Below, piece by piece: positions 46,553 to 60,424 of a DNA stretch of 64,000 bases (position 1 is its first letter; each line of letters opens with the position of its first letter). Under the pieces are notes generated by a model that searched no databases, was not told where the DNA came from, and saw only the letters and a program-made list of their open reading frames with translations. This DNA comes from Amoeboaphelidium protococcarum (lineage: Eukaryota; Aphelidiomycota; Aphelidea). Position numbers and translations under genes: made by a program. The stretch lies in the NCBI GenBank assembly GCA_023515745.1, contig JALECJ010000256.1, forward strand, positions 2,418,001-2,482,000, read 5' to 3'.

Positions 46553-49500
46553 ATGTAGAGAATTTTTATGCTTAACATAAATATATCTTTTAAAGATGAA
46601 GTTGGCGTCACAGCAACTTTAAGTCGACTGTCGCGTGAAGAACGTTCTATTGTCCAGCATCTCTGGCTGCAAGGTAGTAAGTTGCGCTAGATACCTGAAG
46701 TCGTTTTTACTCTTATAAATCTGAAGACTCTGGATCTTGGTGATAATCTTATTGATAATGTGCCGGATAAGATTTCGCTGCTTTAATAGTTGACTCTACT
46801 GGATCTTTCATGCAATTCATTGTCACGGCTCCCTCGAGAGATTGCAAAGTTGACGCGGCTTGACACTCTTTACCTGTCTGGAAATATAATGCATCCAGAC
46901 TTATGCTTGAACTTTTATAAAGATAGAGCTGGTGTCTAGTAGCTTTTAAGATTCTTTGCATCCAATCCAATTGTTCCCAGAGCAAAGTTAATATCCAAGA
47001 GAAGTTGTGAGGATATGTCTGATTCCAATCTTGCCATTGATGCGTGTCATGGTCCTCTGTAAAGTCGTAAACAATTGGTCAAATTAACGCTTCATCATTA
47101 AGATGATGATGATTCTCTTATAAATGCTGTTCGGCAAGGCTCAGTTCCATTATGTCTACAAATTCTGGAACGTTCATCACATCTCGTTAAATCGAAATGT
47201 CAGAAGTCTGGGCTCTATCCGCTTCATATCGCTGTGATGAAAGATAAGCCCAAAATATTAAATGCTCTGGTATAATGTAATTTAGCAGAGGTGAACGCTC
47301 TTTCAGCACATCAGGATACTGCGCTTCATTTAGCTGCTATGCACAATCGTTTGACGTGCCTCGAGATATTGCTTCGTCACAATGCTGATATTGAAGCTCT
47401 TGATATGTATGGTAACACCCCTTTACTTGTGGCTGCGTCCCGAGGTCATTTGAAGATTTGTGATGCCTTAATTGCGGCTGGTGCTAATACGGGCATCATT
47501 AATCAATGTGGTATGAACGTTGAGAGTATACTTCATGAGAGTGTTGGATAAGATGCTGCTTAGAAATGTCTGAATAGATGGCGCGAGATTAGTTAGTAGA
47601 GGGTGATTGATTAATGCTGTGCTGATATACTGCTATAGTAGTTTGGTGTGAAAGAACTGGTATTCCAGTCAGGTGAATTAGATTTTAATCACAATATCAG
47701 TGGTCTAGTCAATAGTGTTCGACAAGCTTGGTTGTCTGAACAATAATCATCTGAAATTTTTTAGATTTGCCAACATTTAGGTCGAAAACAAGCAGGTGCG
47801 CTGGAAATTCTATTAAATGCACTTGCGATAGGTTCTCTTGTTCGTTATAAACTGACAACGTCTGATGAGATGCGAGCTGAACTATACAAGTATTTCGAGA
47901 GGGGATAGACTAGTGGCTCTCTAAATCCACTTTGTTTAATTGCAACTGCGAGATTATTATACTTGGAACGTGGCGATGCTATTAGAGTAGAATATTTCAC
48001 ATTGGTCTGCAAATTTAAAACTATGGTAAATGATTAACTTTGCTAATGTTGGCTGACTAGTTACGAATCTGAGTTATTGAAAGAGACTTTCGAAAGTATG
48101 CGTCATAGTGTCGTCCTTGAGTAAATTTCTAATTTTAAAGAAGATGATCAGTAAAAGTAGAACTTAACTGTTGATCAGTAGCTTCTTGAAGAATGGACTG
48201 CGATAGCGGAGGAGCTCAACCTTACAGATGTGTAAAGAAAGCCTATGAACGAACTCATGGATCTGGTTGGCTTGCTGGAGGTTAAGAGATTAGCAATGAA
48301 TCTGTATAAGGATTGTATTTAGAACGCTAGGCTTCTGGAATAAGGATATTCTGAGGCTGTGTTTCCCATGTCTTTGAATTTCATGTTTGTCGGTAATCCC
48401 GGCACTGGAAAGACCGTGGTAGCACAAGTATTTGCCCAGATCCTGCATCAAAGTGGAGTCCGACGAAATGATAAATTTGTGAAAATGACTGCTGGTGAGG
48501 CTTTGAGGAAGGGCGTTAAAGCTTTTGCTGCTATTTTGGCAAGTCTTACAGGCGGAAGTTTGGCAAGTCCACCATGCAACCTTAACGATGTATATAGAAA
48601 GAATCTTCAGGTGGAGGTTCTCAGCAATGTTGATGGTCTCTGGTATGCTGGAAACATTTTGAATGCTGACGCTAATTCCAAACTTTACTCTGTAAAGTAT
48701 ACTGATGACACTGTGGAAGATAATATCCTCCACTAACGTATTAGGCCGCTCTCTCAGAAAGCTCATTTGGGTGGTGTTTTGTTCATTGATGAAGCTTATG
48801 ATTTGAATCCATCTTCTGATACAGTTGGTCGCGTAATATTGTCTGAGATTATGTCTGCCGCTGAAGAGCATTATAACAAGCTGACTATAATTCTGGCTGG
48901 GTACAAGGATGATATTGAATAGAATCTATGTGATTTCAATATTGGTATGTTTTCGCGTTTTTAGTGGGTATCATTCAACGACTTTACCGAGCCTCAACTT
49001 GGTCAAATCTGGAGCGGTATGGTTGATAAAGCTGGAATTGGCATCGAAGGGTCGAAAGACTAGTTCACTGCGGTGGTTTAGCGCCGACTTGGAAGAGGGA
49101 TTGGATGTAAAGGCTTCTCGAATGCTCGAAGTGTCCGGCAACTATTCCATCGGGCTGTGATGTCTGCCAAGTCGAAGTATCGCGATGGTCGTTTGACGAT
49201 GTGTATTGAAGATGTTATTGGTGCGCGGCCTCTCCCGGAGAATATTCCAGAGCTGGCCTCAGCGCTTAACAGGCTAGATTTTTTGATTGGAATTGAAGAT
49301 GTCAAGTAGTAGATTCGAAGCATCCTTAAGACGGCTCAAGAGAACTATGATAGAGAACTTCGACTAGAACCGACCGATTCCATATGCTTGAACAGAATAT
49401 TCTGGGGACCTCCTGGAACTGGCAAGACTACAGTGGCTGAAATCTATGGTCAAGTTTTGGCATCTTTGAACTTGCTAAGTAAGGGCGACGTGGTTAAGAA

Positions 49501-51439
49501 GACTGCTTCAGACTTTATTGGGTAATATATTGGTCAGACTTAAACTAAAACTAATTCCATTATCAAATTGGCTCAAGGGCGCGTTTTGCTTATTGATGAG
49601 GCATATGCTCTGCTCGGTAGCTCTGCTAACGAAAAAAGTTTTGGCCAAGATTGTATCAATACTTTGGTCGAGAAAGTTCAAGGGTATCCAGGTGAAGATA
49701 TTGCTGTAGTATTGATGGGATACAAGTCGGAGATGTAGTAGATGCTAAGAAATTCCAATAGTGGTCTTGGCCGTAGATTTAACAAGTAGATGGCGTTTGA
49801 GTTCAAGGATTTCACTAATGAGCAGCTTTTTCGTATTTTTACTAATGTCTGTACCCAGCGTTAGCTATCTGCATCAGTATCAGTGAGAGTCCATGCCGTG
49901 CAAATTCTTGAAAAAATGAAATTGTTGACCAATTTTGGTAATGCTGGCTCAGTGAACAGCCTGATCTCTGAAGCTGTGTAGAGAATGATAGCTAGAGGTG
50001 AGAGTAGTAGAAAGTTGATCGAAACAGATTTGAAGAATGAAGAGGTCGCTACATTGGCTGATGGCTTGTAGTCTATCAGCAGTTATCCTGAACTTTATGG
50101 GGAAATGATGAATTTGCAAAAGATTATCAGCAGGCGTAAACAGGAGGGCCGCAATCTGTAGGATCTTGTCGGCCATTTTGTATTCACTGGATCACCTGGT
50201 ACTGGCAAGACTACCGTTGCCAGATAGCTCAGTGTCATTCTTCACAGCTTTGGTCTTATTGCATCTCCTAAATTGGTAGAAACTTCTGCATATGATTTGG
50301 TGGCGAAATATGTTGGCCACACTAGTGCTAATGTTACCGAGAAGTTGAAAGAAGCTAAAGGTGGACTGCTCTTCATTGATGAAGCATATGACTTGGGATA
50401 ATCTCAGTTTGGAAAAGACGCGGTTGCTACTCTGATAAGCTCTCTCACTAAGCCGGAGTACATGAATGGGAAAACTGCTGTGGTGCTGGCTGGATATACT
50501 AAGTAGATGCATTAAATGTTTGAGCTAAATCCCGGTCTGAAAGGTCGGTTTAATAAGTTTATATAGTTTTCCGATTGGAATGCTGAACGCTGTGTTGAGT
50601 TTGTTAAGGATCAGCTTGCGTAGCTAAAACCTGCCGGTCTTTGTTTAGAGCCATCAGCCTAGACTTTGTTATTTGAAGGATTCGCAGCGTTGTAAAATAG
50701 ACCTGGATGGTGCAATGGTAGAGATGCTGTGGAAGTAGTCCGTAAGATGTTGTTTTATAGAGATTTGCGGCTAAGTGATGCTGTTGACGATTCCATGTCT
50801 TCCATTGTCAATGTGGATATTAAGCTCGCATTTGATGAGATGTTGATGGGGCGGCCTATGGTTGGTGCGACTGTAGAAGTAGCTGACGATAGATTGCAGT
50901 TCGGCGAAGCTGCTGTTTAAATTCGCGCAGATGTCAGGCAAAGTGCTGCACCTGGCTTAAACTCACGTCCTTGGAATCAAGATTTGGATTCTATTACAAA
51001 GAACTGTGCGGCAGTCGCGCGTTAACTTGGCCTTGATGAATGCAATTCTATGTCACCAGCTATAGATCAGAGTTAATTAATAGACCCTCCTGAACAAAGC
51101 GAGTGGGAATGTAACACTGATCGCGCCGCTGCTTAAAAGGATAAAGATGACTTGGAGAGTTGCCGCTTCACTGTCGAGAATGCTCAGAAATTAGTAGCGG
51201 ATGCGGTTTAGTAAAATATGTCCACAGAAGAGCTGAGCAGATTGAAACGCGAATTATAAATAGCTGAGAAGGTCCTAAGTGAGTTAGAGGAAAAGCTTTT
51301 GAAAGAATAGAAATTACGCAAAGCTCTGAGAAGAATTGGTAAGTGTGAAATGGGATATGAATGGCGACGTGAAGGTAGCGGATATAGATGCGCCGGTGGC
51401 TCACATTATGTACACGATAATCAACTAAATGAAATTTGA
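46553..51439 (+). CDS. LRR-ankyrin protein with three CbxX/CfxQ-type AAA+ domains
   Basis: 1628 residues, intronless (ATG at 46568 is an equally good start, five codons shorter). Order: leucine-rich repeats about 20-125; ankyrin repeats about 190-330 (A-L-H-L-A-A-M-H-N-R, G-N-T-P-L-L-V-A-A-S-R-G-H); a helical spacer; AAA+ 1 with G-N-P-G-T-G-K-T at about 614 and L-F-I-D-E-A-Y-D-L; AAA+ 2 with G-P-P-G-T-G-K-T at about 951 and L-L-I-D-E-A-Y-A-L; AAA+ 3 with G-S-P-G-T-G-K-T at about 1213 and L-F-I-D-E-A-Y-D-L. The AAA modules are of the rubisco-activase-like CbxX/SpoVK type. AAA+ 1 has a Tudor-like insertion between Walker A and B. A Cys-containing C-x-M-G-Y-E-W-x-R-E-G-x-G-Y-R-C end occurs in fungal relatives. 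Confidence 0.9.
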
Positions 51440-51776
51440 ATATACGCAATTACTAATCTACTGTAGCAATAACCTTCATCATCTGCATTTTTACTTTCTC
51501 ACGTACCGCTTGTTGTTTCGTTGGATCTTGTAAAGTTCTGCCTGAACAGCAATCTCCGCTCTTCGCTACGTACGTATCGAGTTGAAACAATTAAACTGCC
51601 CCTGATACGATCAACCAGTATCGCTCCCGTGTTGAATGACCATCAACTCGTAAGTGGCTGATTGTTCAACAAGCTTTTGCCATCAGTCTGTTATTTAACA
51701 TCACTGCGCCACTGCTCTCTTGCCACTTCTCGTTAATCTCGAGTGAACCTGTAAATTGAAATATATATTTAGGCAA
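51440..51776. promoter_or_regulatory. Intergenic region upstream of the VWA-GTPase gene
   Basis: 337 bp between two co-directional genes. It has GTTTCG near 51515 and TTGAAAC near 51580 in a CG-containing context, and no supported gene. Confidence 0.35.
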
Positions 51777-54020
51777 ATGGAGAACGTACTGGTGGCCAAG
51801 ATCAATTCGCTGCTGAAGGATAACAAAAAACAGCCTCGCAATTATGTACTGCTAGTTGATGGAAGTGGTTCCATAGCACGCACCGACTTTAATGGCCCGC
51901 TGAAGTAGTCACTAACTCGCCTATGTCAAAACCTACTGGCCTCTAACAAATCTGCGCAGATTGCGGTATATCAATTCTCAGATCATGTTTAAAATCAGAT
52001 TGGCTTTACCAACAACGCTCCGGCCTTGGTGTCTGCGATCACTAATATGAGTTAGATTGGTCATGGCACTGCCACGCTGAATGGTGTGATGGCTGCTCAT
52101 GAACTCATCAAGTCTCAGACTCGTCTGAGCTCTTTGATCATCTTCACGGATGGAAGTCCAAATGAAAACCAAGAGCCGTATGACTACATTAATAGTTCTA
52201 TGCCTGGTGTTGATGTTCTCGCGGTTGGTATTGGTTGTGTTATTGAGTAGAATCTTCGCGCAATGACCACCAGCGGGGAGCTGTACTTGGTGTAGAATTT
52301 TGATGCTCTGCTTGTGATCATGGAATAGGCGTCTCAAGTAGTTCCGGAACCTCCTGTCAGCCTTATGCTTACTTGTGGCGAAGACTTTAAAGGTTCAGAT
52401 TTTGTGAAGAAGATGAATCTCAAGGTGATTTTGTCCAATAAGGGCGATGAAGAGCTAGCTGGCGGATTCACCCTGAAATTCCAAGAGTGTAAATATTTTG
52501 AAAGTAAGACTGTGTTGATACCTGACACGATTCCTGGAGATGAATCAGTGGAGAAGGATGTGAAATTAATCATTCGTCCCGGAGCTGATACGGTTGATTT
52601 CCCTGAGATGCTCAAGTACACGATAACTTACGGTCCGGGTGGCAAGTGGCAAGGCTGTGCCACCTTCATTACTGGCTTCTTGCGTGGTGAATTCTTTACG
52701 GATCTCAAGTACAATATTCTACCTTTTGGCGGTAAAGGTCAAGGTAAAAGTTCGCTGATGAACTCGCTGGCCACCTGCTTGTCCAAAGGCAACTTTGTAT
52801 TGGACGCGTTCTCTGAGTAAAATCAGAGTGATCATGTCACTGAGAAGTATTCCAAACTGGACATGAGCGATTTTATCAATGAGCCTGGATGTGAGAATCT
52901 TCCATTCGTATTCTATGATATCTGGGGTACGGATCATGATAATATGGAAGACATGAAAAATATGTTCAACAACATTATTCGCGGCATGGTACCTGTGGGG
53001 ACTCACCGTTCCAAGTTGACTGACGTTGATATGACTGCGCGCTCACCTGAGAATCATATCCACTGTCTGCTGATTGTCATCCGCCTTTCTGCTTATTTGG
53101 ACGAGGAGTTGATGGAGCAGGTTGCCTAAATCTCAAAAAAGTGGGCACAGCTTGAGTTGATTGGACCTATCGTGGTAGTTACTGGTATTGATCAGACTGA
53201 TGATGAGGGCGCTCGTGAGGAGAGCATGAGAGAGATGTTGAATCGTTTGCCTGTGCAGAGAGACGTGTTCTTTGTGCAGAACTACTCAAAGTAGAGAACT
53301 AGAAATGCCAAGATTGATATCTAGATGCGTCAAATCTTGCTGGCCATCCGCTAGAATGCCGAGAGAAATATGCAGATTATTAACAAGTTCTTCAATGTAT
53401 CTCCTCTTCGCCGTCAAGTGCAGTTTTAGTCCAATGCTCCATCTGCAGCTAATGCGTAGAATTAGTACGGGAATAGTAGCAACAATTATGTGAACGTACG
53501 TAGTCCATATAACTTTTCTGCTTTAAATGTGACTACAGCCCATCAGAATGCGCTACCTATCTCCGACTCTCGCTCATCTCTGGATTCTGGTGTTGATTGT
53601 GCCAGCTCCGGTTTGAAGTAGATTTTGGTTGATTTGAATATTCAAGATGCAAATTCTTCTCTTCAAGGTGTAGAAATTGTTGATTTTCAAGGTCTTTCAC
53701 TGCAAGAGATTGTTGCAGAGCTGGAGCTTTTCGATGGATTCACGGCTGAAGAACGTCTGAAGATTGCAGAGTCGATTTACACTCAGTTGCATGCTCCTGA
53801 ACAGGGAGCGTAATTAAAAGCATCATAATGGAAGGATGTGATACCTCCTGGTCTGCACAAATCATGTCTCGGTGCACTGGAAGCTAGTGGTATGACTCCT
53901 GAAAACTACAACGATGTTAGCTAGGATGAGATTTTATCAAATCTGAGGGATGATCTGGGATTCTCCAAGATTCAAGCCAACGCAATATCACGCGCTCTTT
54001 TGTAGTATAACGCGCTGTGA
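51777..54020 (+). CDS. VWA domain fused to an IFI44-like P-loop GTPase and SAM-like tail
   Basis: 747 residues, intronless. Residues about 17-190 are a von Willebrand A domain with the MIDAS D-G-S-G-S at 28-32 and I-F-T-D-G-S. A beta-sandwich-like segment (about 195-305) follows. A P-loop domain has G-G-K-G-Q-G-K-S-S at about 318-326, a G3-like F-Y-D-I-W-G-T-D near 379-386, and V-V-V-T-G-I-D near 466-472 in the G4 position, all patterns that recall the IFI44/dynamin-like group. Two helical motifs end the protein; the last (about 690-745) resembles a SAM/DEATH-sized bundle with L-G-F-S-K-I-Q-A-N-A-I. There is no signal peptide or TM segment, so it is probably cytosolic. The domain naming for the GTPase is by motif only. 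Confidence 0.8.
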
Positions 54021-54244
54021 ATCTCTATCCAGATGGTCCTTTGAAATGTTATGAATAGCAGAACTTTATAGTAATAGTGAAATGAAGTAATGAGTAATAA
54101 ATAAATCATTCAAGAAATACCAATACGGAACTAAGTTTTAATGTTGTCTGGATTTTCCCAGCACGTTTTGGCTAAGCCATCCAGAGATCAAACTCTCTCA
54201 TCTCCTTGAATCACTAAGCCAACATAATTAAATAGTTTTTCATT

Positions 54245-54754
54245 ATGACAGCTTAGACTTTTGAAGACTTCTTTTAGCTATTCCTCAATCTGGATGTTTA
54301 GCGGTTTAATGGTTAAAGCCAGTAGCAGATTGTCGATTGCCTGAAGCAAGATCTCGACACCAGAGGCGTAAAGTATAGCTTGCCCAGACTGCGAGCGTTC
54401 AGTCGCCAGCTTGAGTAATAGTTATAGTAGTAATAGCAAAGTATGACTGTTGAGACTGATATTATCAGTGAAGGTGATCCAACGCGTTCCGATAATGGTT
54501 ACATGATGGTTGATGGTAAAGACTTGACAACATACCAAGATGCCACGGAAAATGATAATCAACAGTAGAATACACCAACTGTGGCCGAGGGAGATTTGGC
54601 AAAGGAAGTCAATTTACTGCGTAATAAGTTGAGGCAATAGGAGGAACGAATATAAAAATTGGAGCAAGTTATTAGTAGATTTACTCATACTGAAGTCGCG
54701 TTCTAAACGTTCATCTCTAAACTTCATCACGGGTTGGCGCCAACTAAGAACTGA
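54245..54754 (+). CDS. Small coiled-coil protein with a Gln tract
   Basis: 169 residues, intronless. A helical N-terminus (T-F-E-D-F-F-Q-L-F-L) is followed by a Gln-rich tract at codons 57-65 that is written almost only in TAA and TAG, an acidic middle, and a coiled coil V-N-L-L-R-N-K-L-R-Q-Q-E-E-R-I. Without UAR reassignment no protein could be made here. I recognise no family. It lies 224 bp downstream of the VWA-GTPase gene in the same direction, so a shared role is conceivable but unsupported. Confidence 0.7.
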
Positions 54755-54883
54755 TTTGTTATACAGACTGACTGACTGAGGACTTTGTATGAAGATCTTG
54801 CGTAAATGAAATGAAATCAACAATAAAAATGAAATGTAATAGTATTTGAATATAACAATATTTCGTATTTAAATGTGGACATT

Positions 54884-55786
54884 TCATTGCAGCAAAACTT
54901 GACACAGATTTTACAAGTTACTCAACGTGTCAGGATCACTAACACGAACCTCTTTGAATGTAGAATCCAACTGCAGGTTGAACAAGTGATCAAACTGAGT
55001 ATCAACTTTAACAGCTCCATTTCCAGCAACCAGAACTACTCCGATCAACTTGGCTAGAGACTTCTGTCTGGCTACGGCAACCTTTTCATTTACCGACTGA
55101 CCGGGCTAATTCTTACGTGGCTGAGTATCAACGCGACTACCACTAGCAAACAGGACCCAAATGGCTTTCTTCACATTATCAATCTCTGATATGTCCGACA
55201 CGAAATTGACATCAACGTTGAAATTCTATCTGATCAAACCAGTTAGAGACTAAACATGAGAATCAGCGCAGTTACAACGATCAATATAAATCTAGAGTGG
55301 CTAAGGTGATGAAAATATTTTACTGACTCTGGACACTGTGCTAGAAATCAAAGATTACTTCTGAGACTATTTTACAGTTCGCGCATAGTTCACCGCATTT
55401 GATTAGCCGTAGTGAGGATTATGCTAGACTTGATGATTGTGGTGACTCTGATCTTGGTTCACCATCATCATTGGTGCATTGTGAGGATCTTCAAACTAAG
55501 ATAACGACGCGTCAACACCAAGTTTAAGTACATTGCGCAACTGCTAGTTGAAATTCATACAATTCTTCATTTCACTTTACAAAAGGGAAATTTCTTTAGA
55601 CTATTATTATACTAATTGATACAGATCAGAATTGTCTTTCTATAAAATGCTAATGTTATCCCGCTGTTGATCAAGGCGCGATTACAGCTAGTCAACTTTG
55701 GAGTTCAGCTAACTTATCTACTACTGTTACATAACACACGAACCTTTGCGCTAATCCTCATCTTCACTATTGACTTTGGTGGTCAT
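54884..55786 (-). CDS. Coiled-coil protein with C-terminal alpha/beta domain
   Basis: 300 residues from ATG at 55786 (an earlier in-frame ATG lies 36-39 codons upstream region near 55833, after a TGA). The N-terminal 100 residues form a strong coiled coil (M-Q-Q-Q-Q-I-S-Q-L-N-S-K-V-D-Q-L; D-N-I-S-I-L-Q-K-D-N-S-D-L), then a His/Asn/Gln linker, then an alpha/beta domain (I-Y-I-D-R-C-N-C ... V-K-K-A-I-W-V-L-F-A-S-G) with strand-helix alternation like a Rossmann or TIR/SEFIR-sized fold. No catalytic motif is evident. It is unrecognised; the fold guess is weak. It diverges from the MYST gene by about 240 bp. Confidence 0.65.
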
Positions 55787-56024
55787 TGTCACTATAATCT
55801 TCGTACAAACCCAGCCAAGCGCGGTAATCATCAAACGGGCAAATCAGTAAATAAGTTGGAAGGAGGTACTACTTTGCTCGTTTGATCGCGTAAATTCAGC
55901 TCATTGTCTGAACTTGACGCCTTCGCTGTTTCGCAGTCTGAAATCCCATCCAACTGGAAGTGGAATAGCCATCAATAAAATTGTCATTCTAGTTGCTAAT
56001 AAAAATAAAAACCTAACAGACATT

Positions 56025-56996
56025 ATGAACATTCATTTAAATAATCTGGTTATAAAGTCTAGTCATCCGGTTGAATTCTTTGAGGATAATGCAAGCGAAC
56101 TGAATTTGAATGAGGATTTGTACGTCTGTAACAAGTGTGGACTCTACTTCCCCAGAGCGGAGTGGTTTCAACTGCATCATTGTACACAAGCTGACTGGCC
56201 TACTAGCAATAATCGAAATTTGGTTTATCAGCATGGATAAGAGTACAGGATATACCGAGTCTCCCCTTCAGAATATAAATTACACTGCCAGTGCCTCTGT
56301 CTGCTGGGCAAGTCGTTCATGAAGGAAAAGACCACTTTCTTCTACCTGGAGGGATTCGATTTCTATGTCACGTACTCTATGAAGGATAAATCTCTTCTCG
56401 GCTTCTTCTCTAAAGAATTGGACAGTGTCGGTGGTTGGAATTTGGCATGTATAGTGGTGCTGCCTCCATATTAGAAGACTGGTATCGGGAAATTAATGAT
56501 AGACTTGAGCTACTGGGTGTCGCGTGCAGAGTAGAAGATTGGATCTCCTGAGAGACCATTGTCCAGCCTTGGTCGCCTCTCATATACTTCATATTGGATT
56601 TCTCTCATAGTCCCATACATGTTATCTATACTGTCATAATCAGGTGAATCGGATGGTGCGGGTGCAGGATAAAGGGGGAAATCAACGAGACGGCAGACTC
56701 AGACTCAACTTACTGTAGCTGAACTATCTGCAGCGTTATACATTTAACCTGATGATATTCTACTGGCACTCAGTCAATATGGACTTGTGTAACATGCAAC
56801 ATTGTAGAAAGATGTGGTGGTCACATGGGAAATGTTGCATTAAGTTGCTATAAAGTAACAAGATAAATGGAGGTTATAGTTGCGAATTGAACCATCTAAA
56901 GTTAAATGGAATAACATCCCGTCAATTGTTGAATTTGACACTTTAGACACCCAATGGCAACAATTGTTAGAACTACCAGTTACTTTTGATTTGTGA
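56025..56996 (+). CDS. MYST-family histone acetyltransferase
   Basis: 323 residues, intronless from the first in-frame ATG. It starts directly before the MYST zinc finger (Cys 35, Cys 38, His 51, Cys 53, with a shorter H-x-C end than the usual H-x3-C), then Y-K-L-H-C-Q-C-L-C-L-L-G-K-S-F, K-E-K-T-T-F-F-Y with the autoacetylated-Lys position, F-S-K-E-L-D-S-V-G-G-W-N-L-A-C-I containing the catalytic Cys, P-P-Y-Q-K-T-G-I-G-K for acetyl-CoA, and G-S-P-E-R-P-L-S-S-L-G. These set the Esa1/Tip60/MOF fold. No chromo-barrel or PHD domain precedes it; an upstream exon could be missing since the frame extends 37 codons or more without ATG. Confidence 0.9.
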
Positions 56997-57225
56997 AAGT
57001 CTTTTATATGACAGCCGCTCGCCGAGAGTCATTAATACAGTACGCTGATATATAATCATTACTTGAATTCAACATTGTTAAGTATAATTCAAATGCGATG
57101 TACTCAGCTCGTAGAAGTAATAAGTATTAATTACGAAACTAACGTGTAGAGTCATCCCAAATACTTTAGTAAATATTTATAACAGACTTATTTATACTGA
57201 TCATACCGGTTTTCACTAATTAACA

Positions 57226-57726
57226 TCATCGACGTTTACCTCTTTTACTCTTACTCTTTCCCTTTGACTTGTTCTTGTTCTGTTGAGATTGATTGAGAGA
57301 ACCAGAAGAGCCTTATTGAGCAGAGCGCGCGATTTCTTCACCGTCTTTTGATGAAGAAGATGTGCCACTATTGTTGTTATTGATATTTTACTGCAGGGAC
57401 ATCGCCTTGGTCATTAGTGCTTCATATTTTGACAATTCGCTCTTCTACCGCAGTCTATATTTTAACACTCGAACATCATTAGTGGCCCTCAACTTTATTC
57501 TGCCATTGACATATCTAATATTTGAACAGAGTCGTGTCTACACAAGGAAACGGGTATAGTAAGATGAATTGCCATGATGTATATATACCAACAAAGTACT
57601 TACCCTGATGGGATCTTCTTTAATCAACTATAAAACTGCTTCTTCAAATAAATCAAACTTGGTAAATCTTGTGGAGTTAGAATGTCGCGTCTTGACCTAT
57701 TATTAAGATGCTTAATCTGATGACAT
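57226..57726 (-). CDS. SRP9: Signal recognition particle subunit SRP9 (SRP21-like)
   Basis: Two exons, 57604-57726 and 57226-57537, over a 66-nt GTAAGT...GTGTAG intron; 144 residues. The core has F-D-L-F-E-E-A-V-L-Q-L-I-K-E-D-P-I-R-T-R-L, then Y-V-N-G-R-I-K-L-R-A-T-N-D-V-R-V-L-K-Y-R, and a final helix, matching the alpha-beta3-alpha fold of SRP9. The N-terminus is Gln-rich, with TAA TAA TAG run together, and the C-terminus is a long Ser/Gln/Lys tail, as in fungal SRP21. It is the expected partner of SRP14, also in this window, in the SRP Alu domain. Confidence 0.85.
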
Positions 57727-58147
57727 TTTAAGTCAGCCTTTTCCGATGTTTTTATTATTGGTGATCGATCACACAGAACGATTTAGGAAGTAGTGATGAA
57801 GCACAGACAGACAAGACGGCGGACAAGAGTATGAAGAGCACCGGGAGGAAAGAGTAAAGAAGGATCTTCGGTCAATCAAGTCGAGCGATCAATTTTCATT
57901 TTGAGAACGCGCGATTGGTCCCAAGCTGAAGAAAGTCGAAAGAAAAGAGAAAAGATTGGCACTTGTCAACAACGTTCATTTGAACTTCTCTGGATCTCTC
58001 GCTTTCTCTTTTAAATCTTTCTTCCTTTGAAAGAGCAAAACGACTCGTGTGTTAATGCTTAAACTCAAGTACAAAGCCTAATTATTATAATTGTCTTCAT
58101 TATCATCAAAGTCTAGTAGGAATAGAATTGTATTATTTAGAAGAAAT
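57727..58147. promoter_or_regulatory. Divergent intergenic region SRP9/ProRS
   Basis: 421 bp between divergent starts. It is purine-rich on the plus strand around 57790-57970 with CG-containing patches (GAACGCGCGATT near 57905) and has no supported gene. Confidence 0.4.
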
Positions 58148-60310
<2,163 letters not shown>

Positions 60311-60424
60311 ACTCTTAATAATTATATAGTAGCCGCCTACCACGATATTTAATTGTTTTTTCTTAAATTCGTATTACTTTTGCTTCTTGTAGTGTTCCCC
60401 TAATTGAGAGAATATAAATTTATC

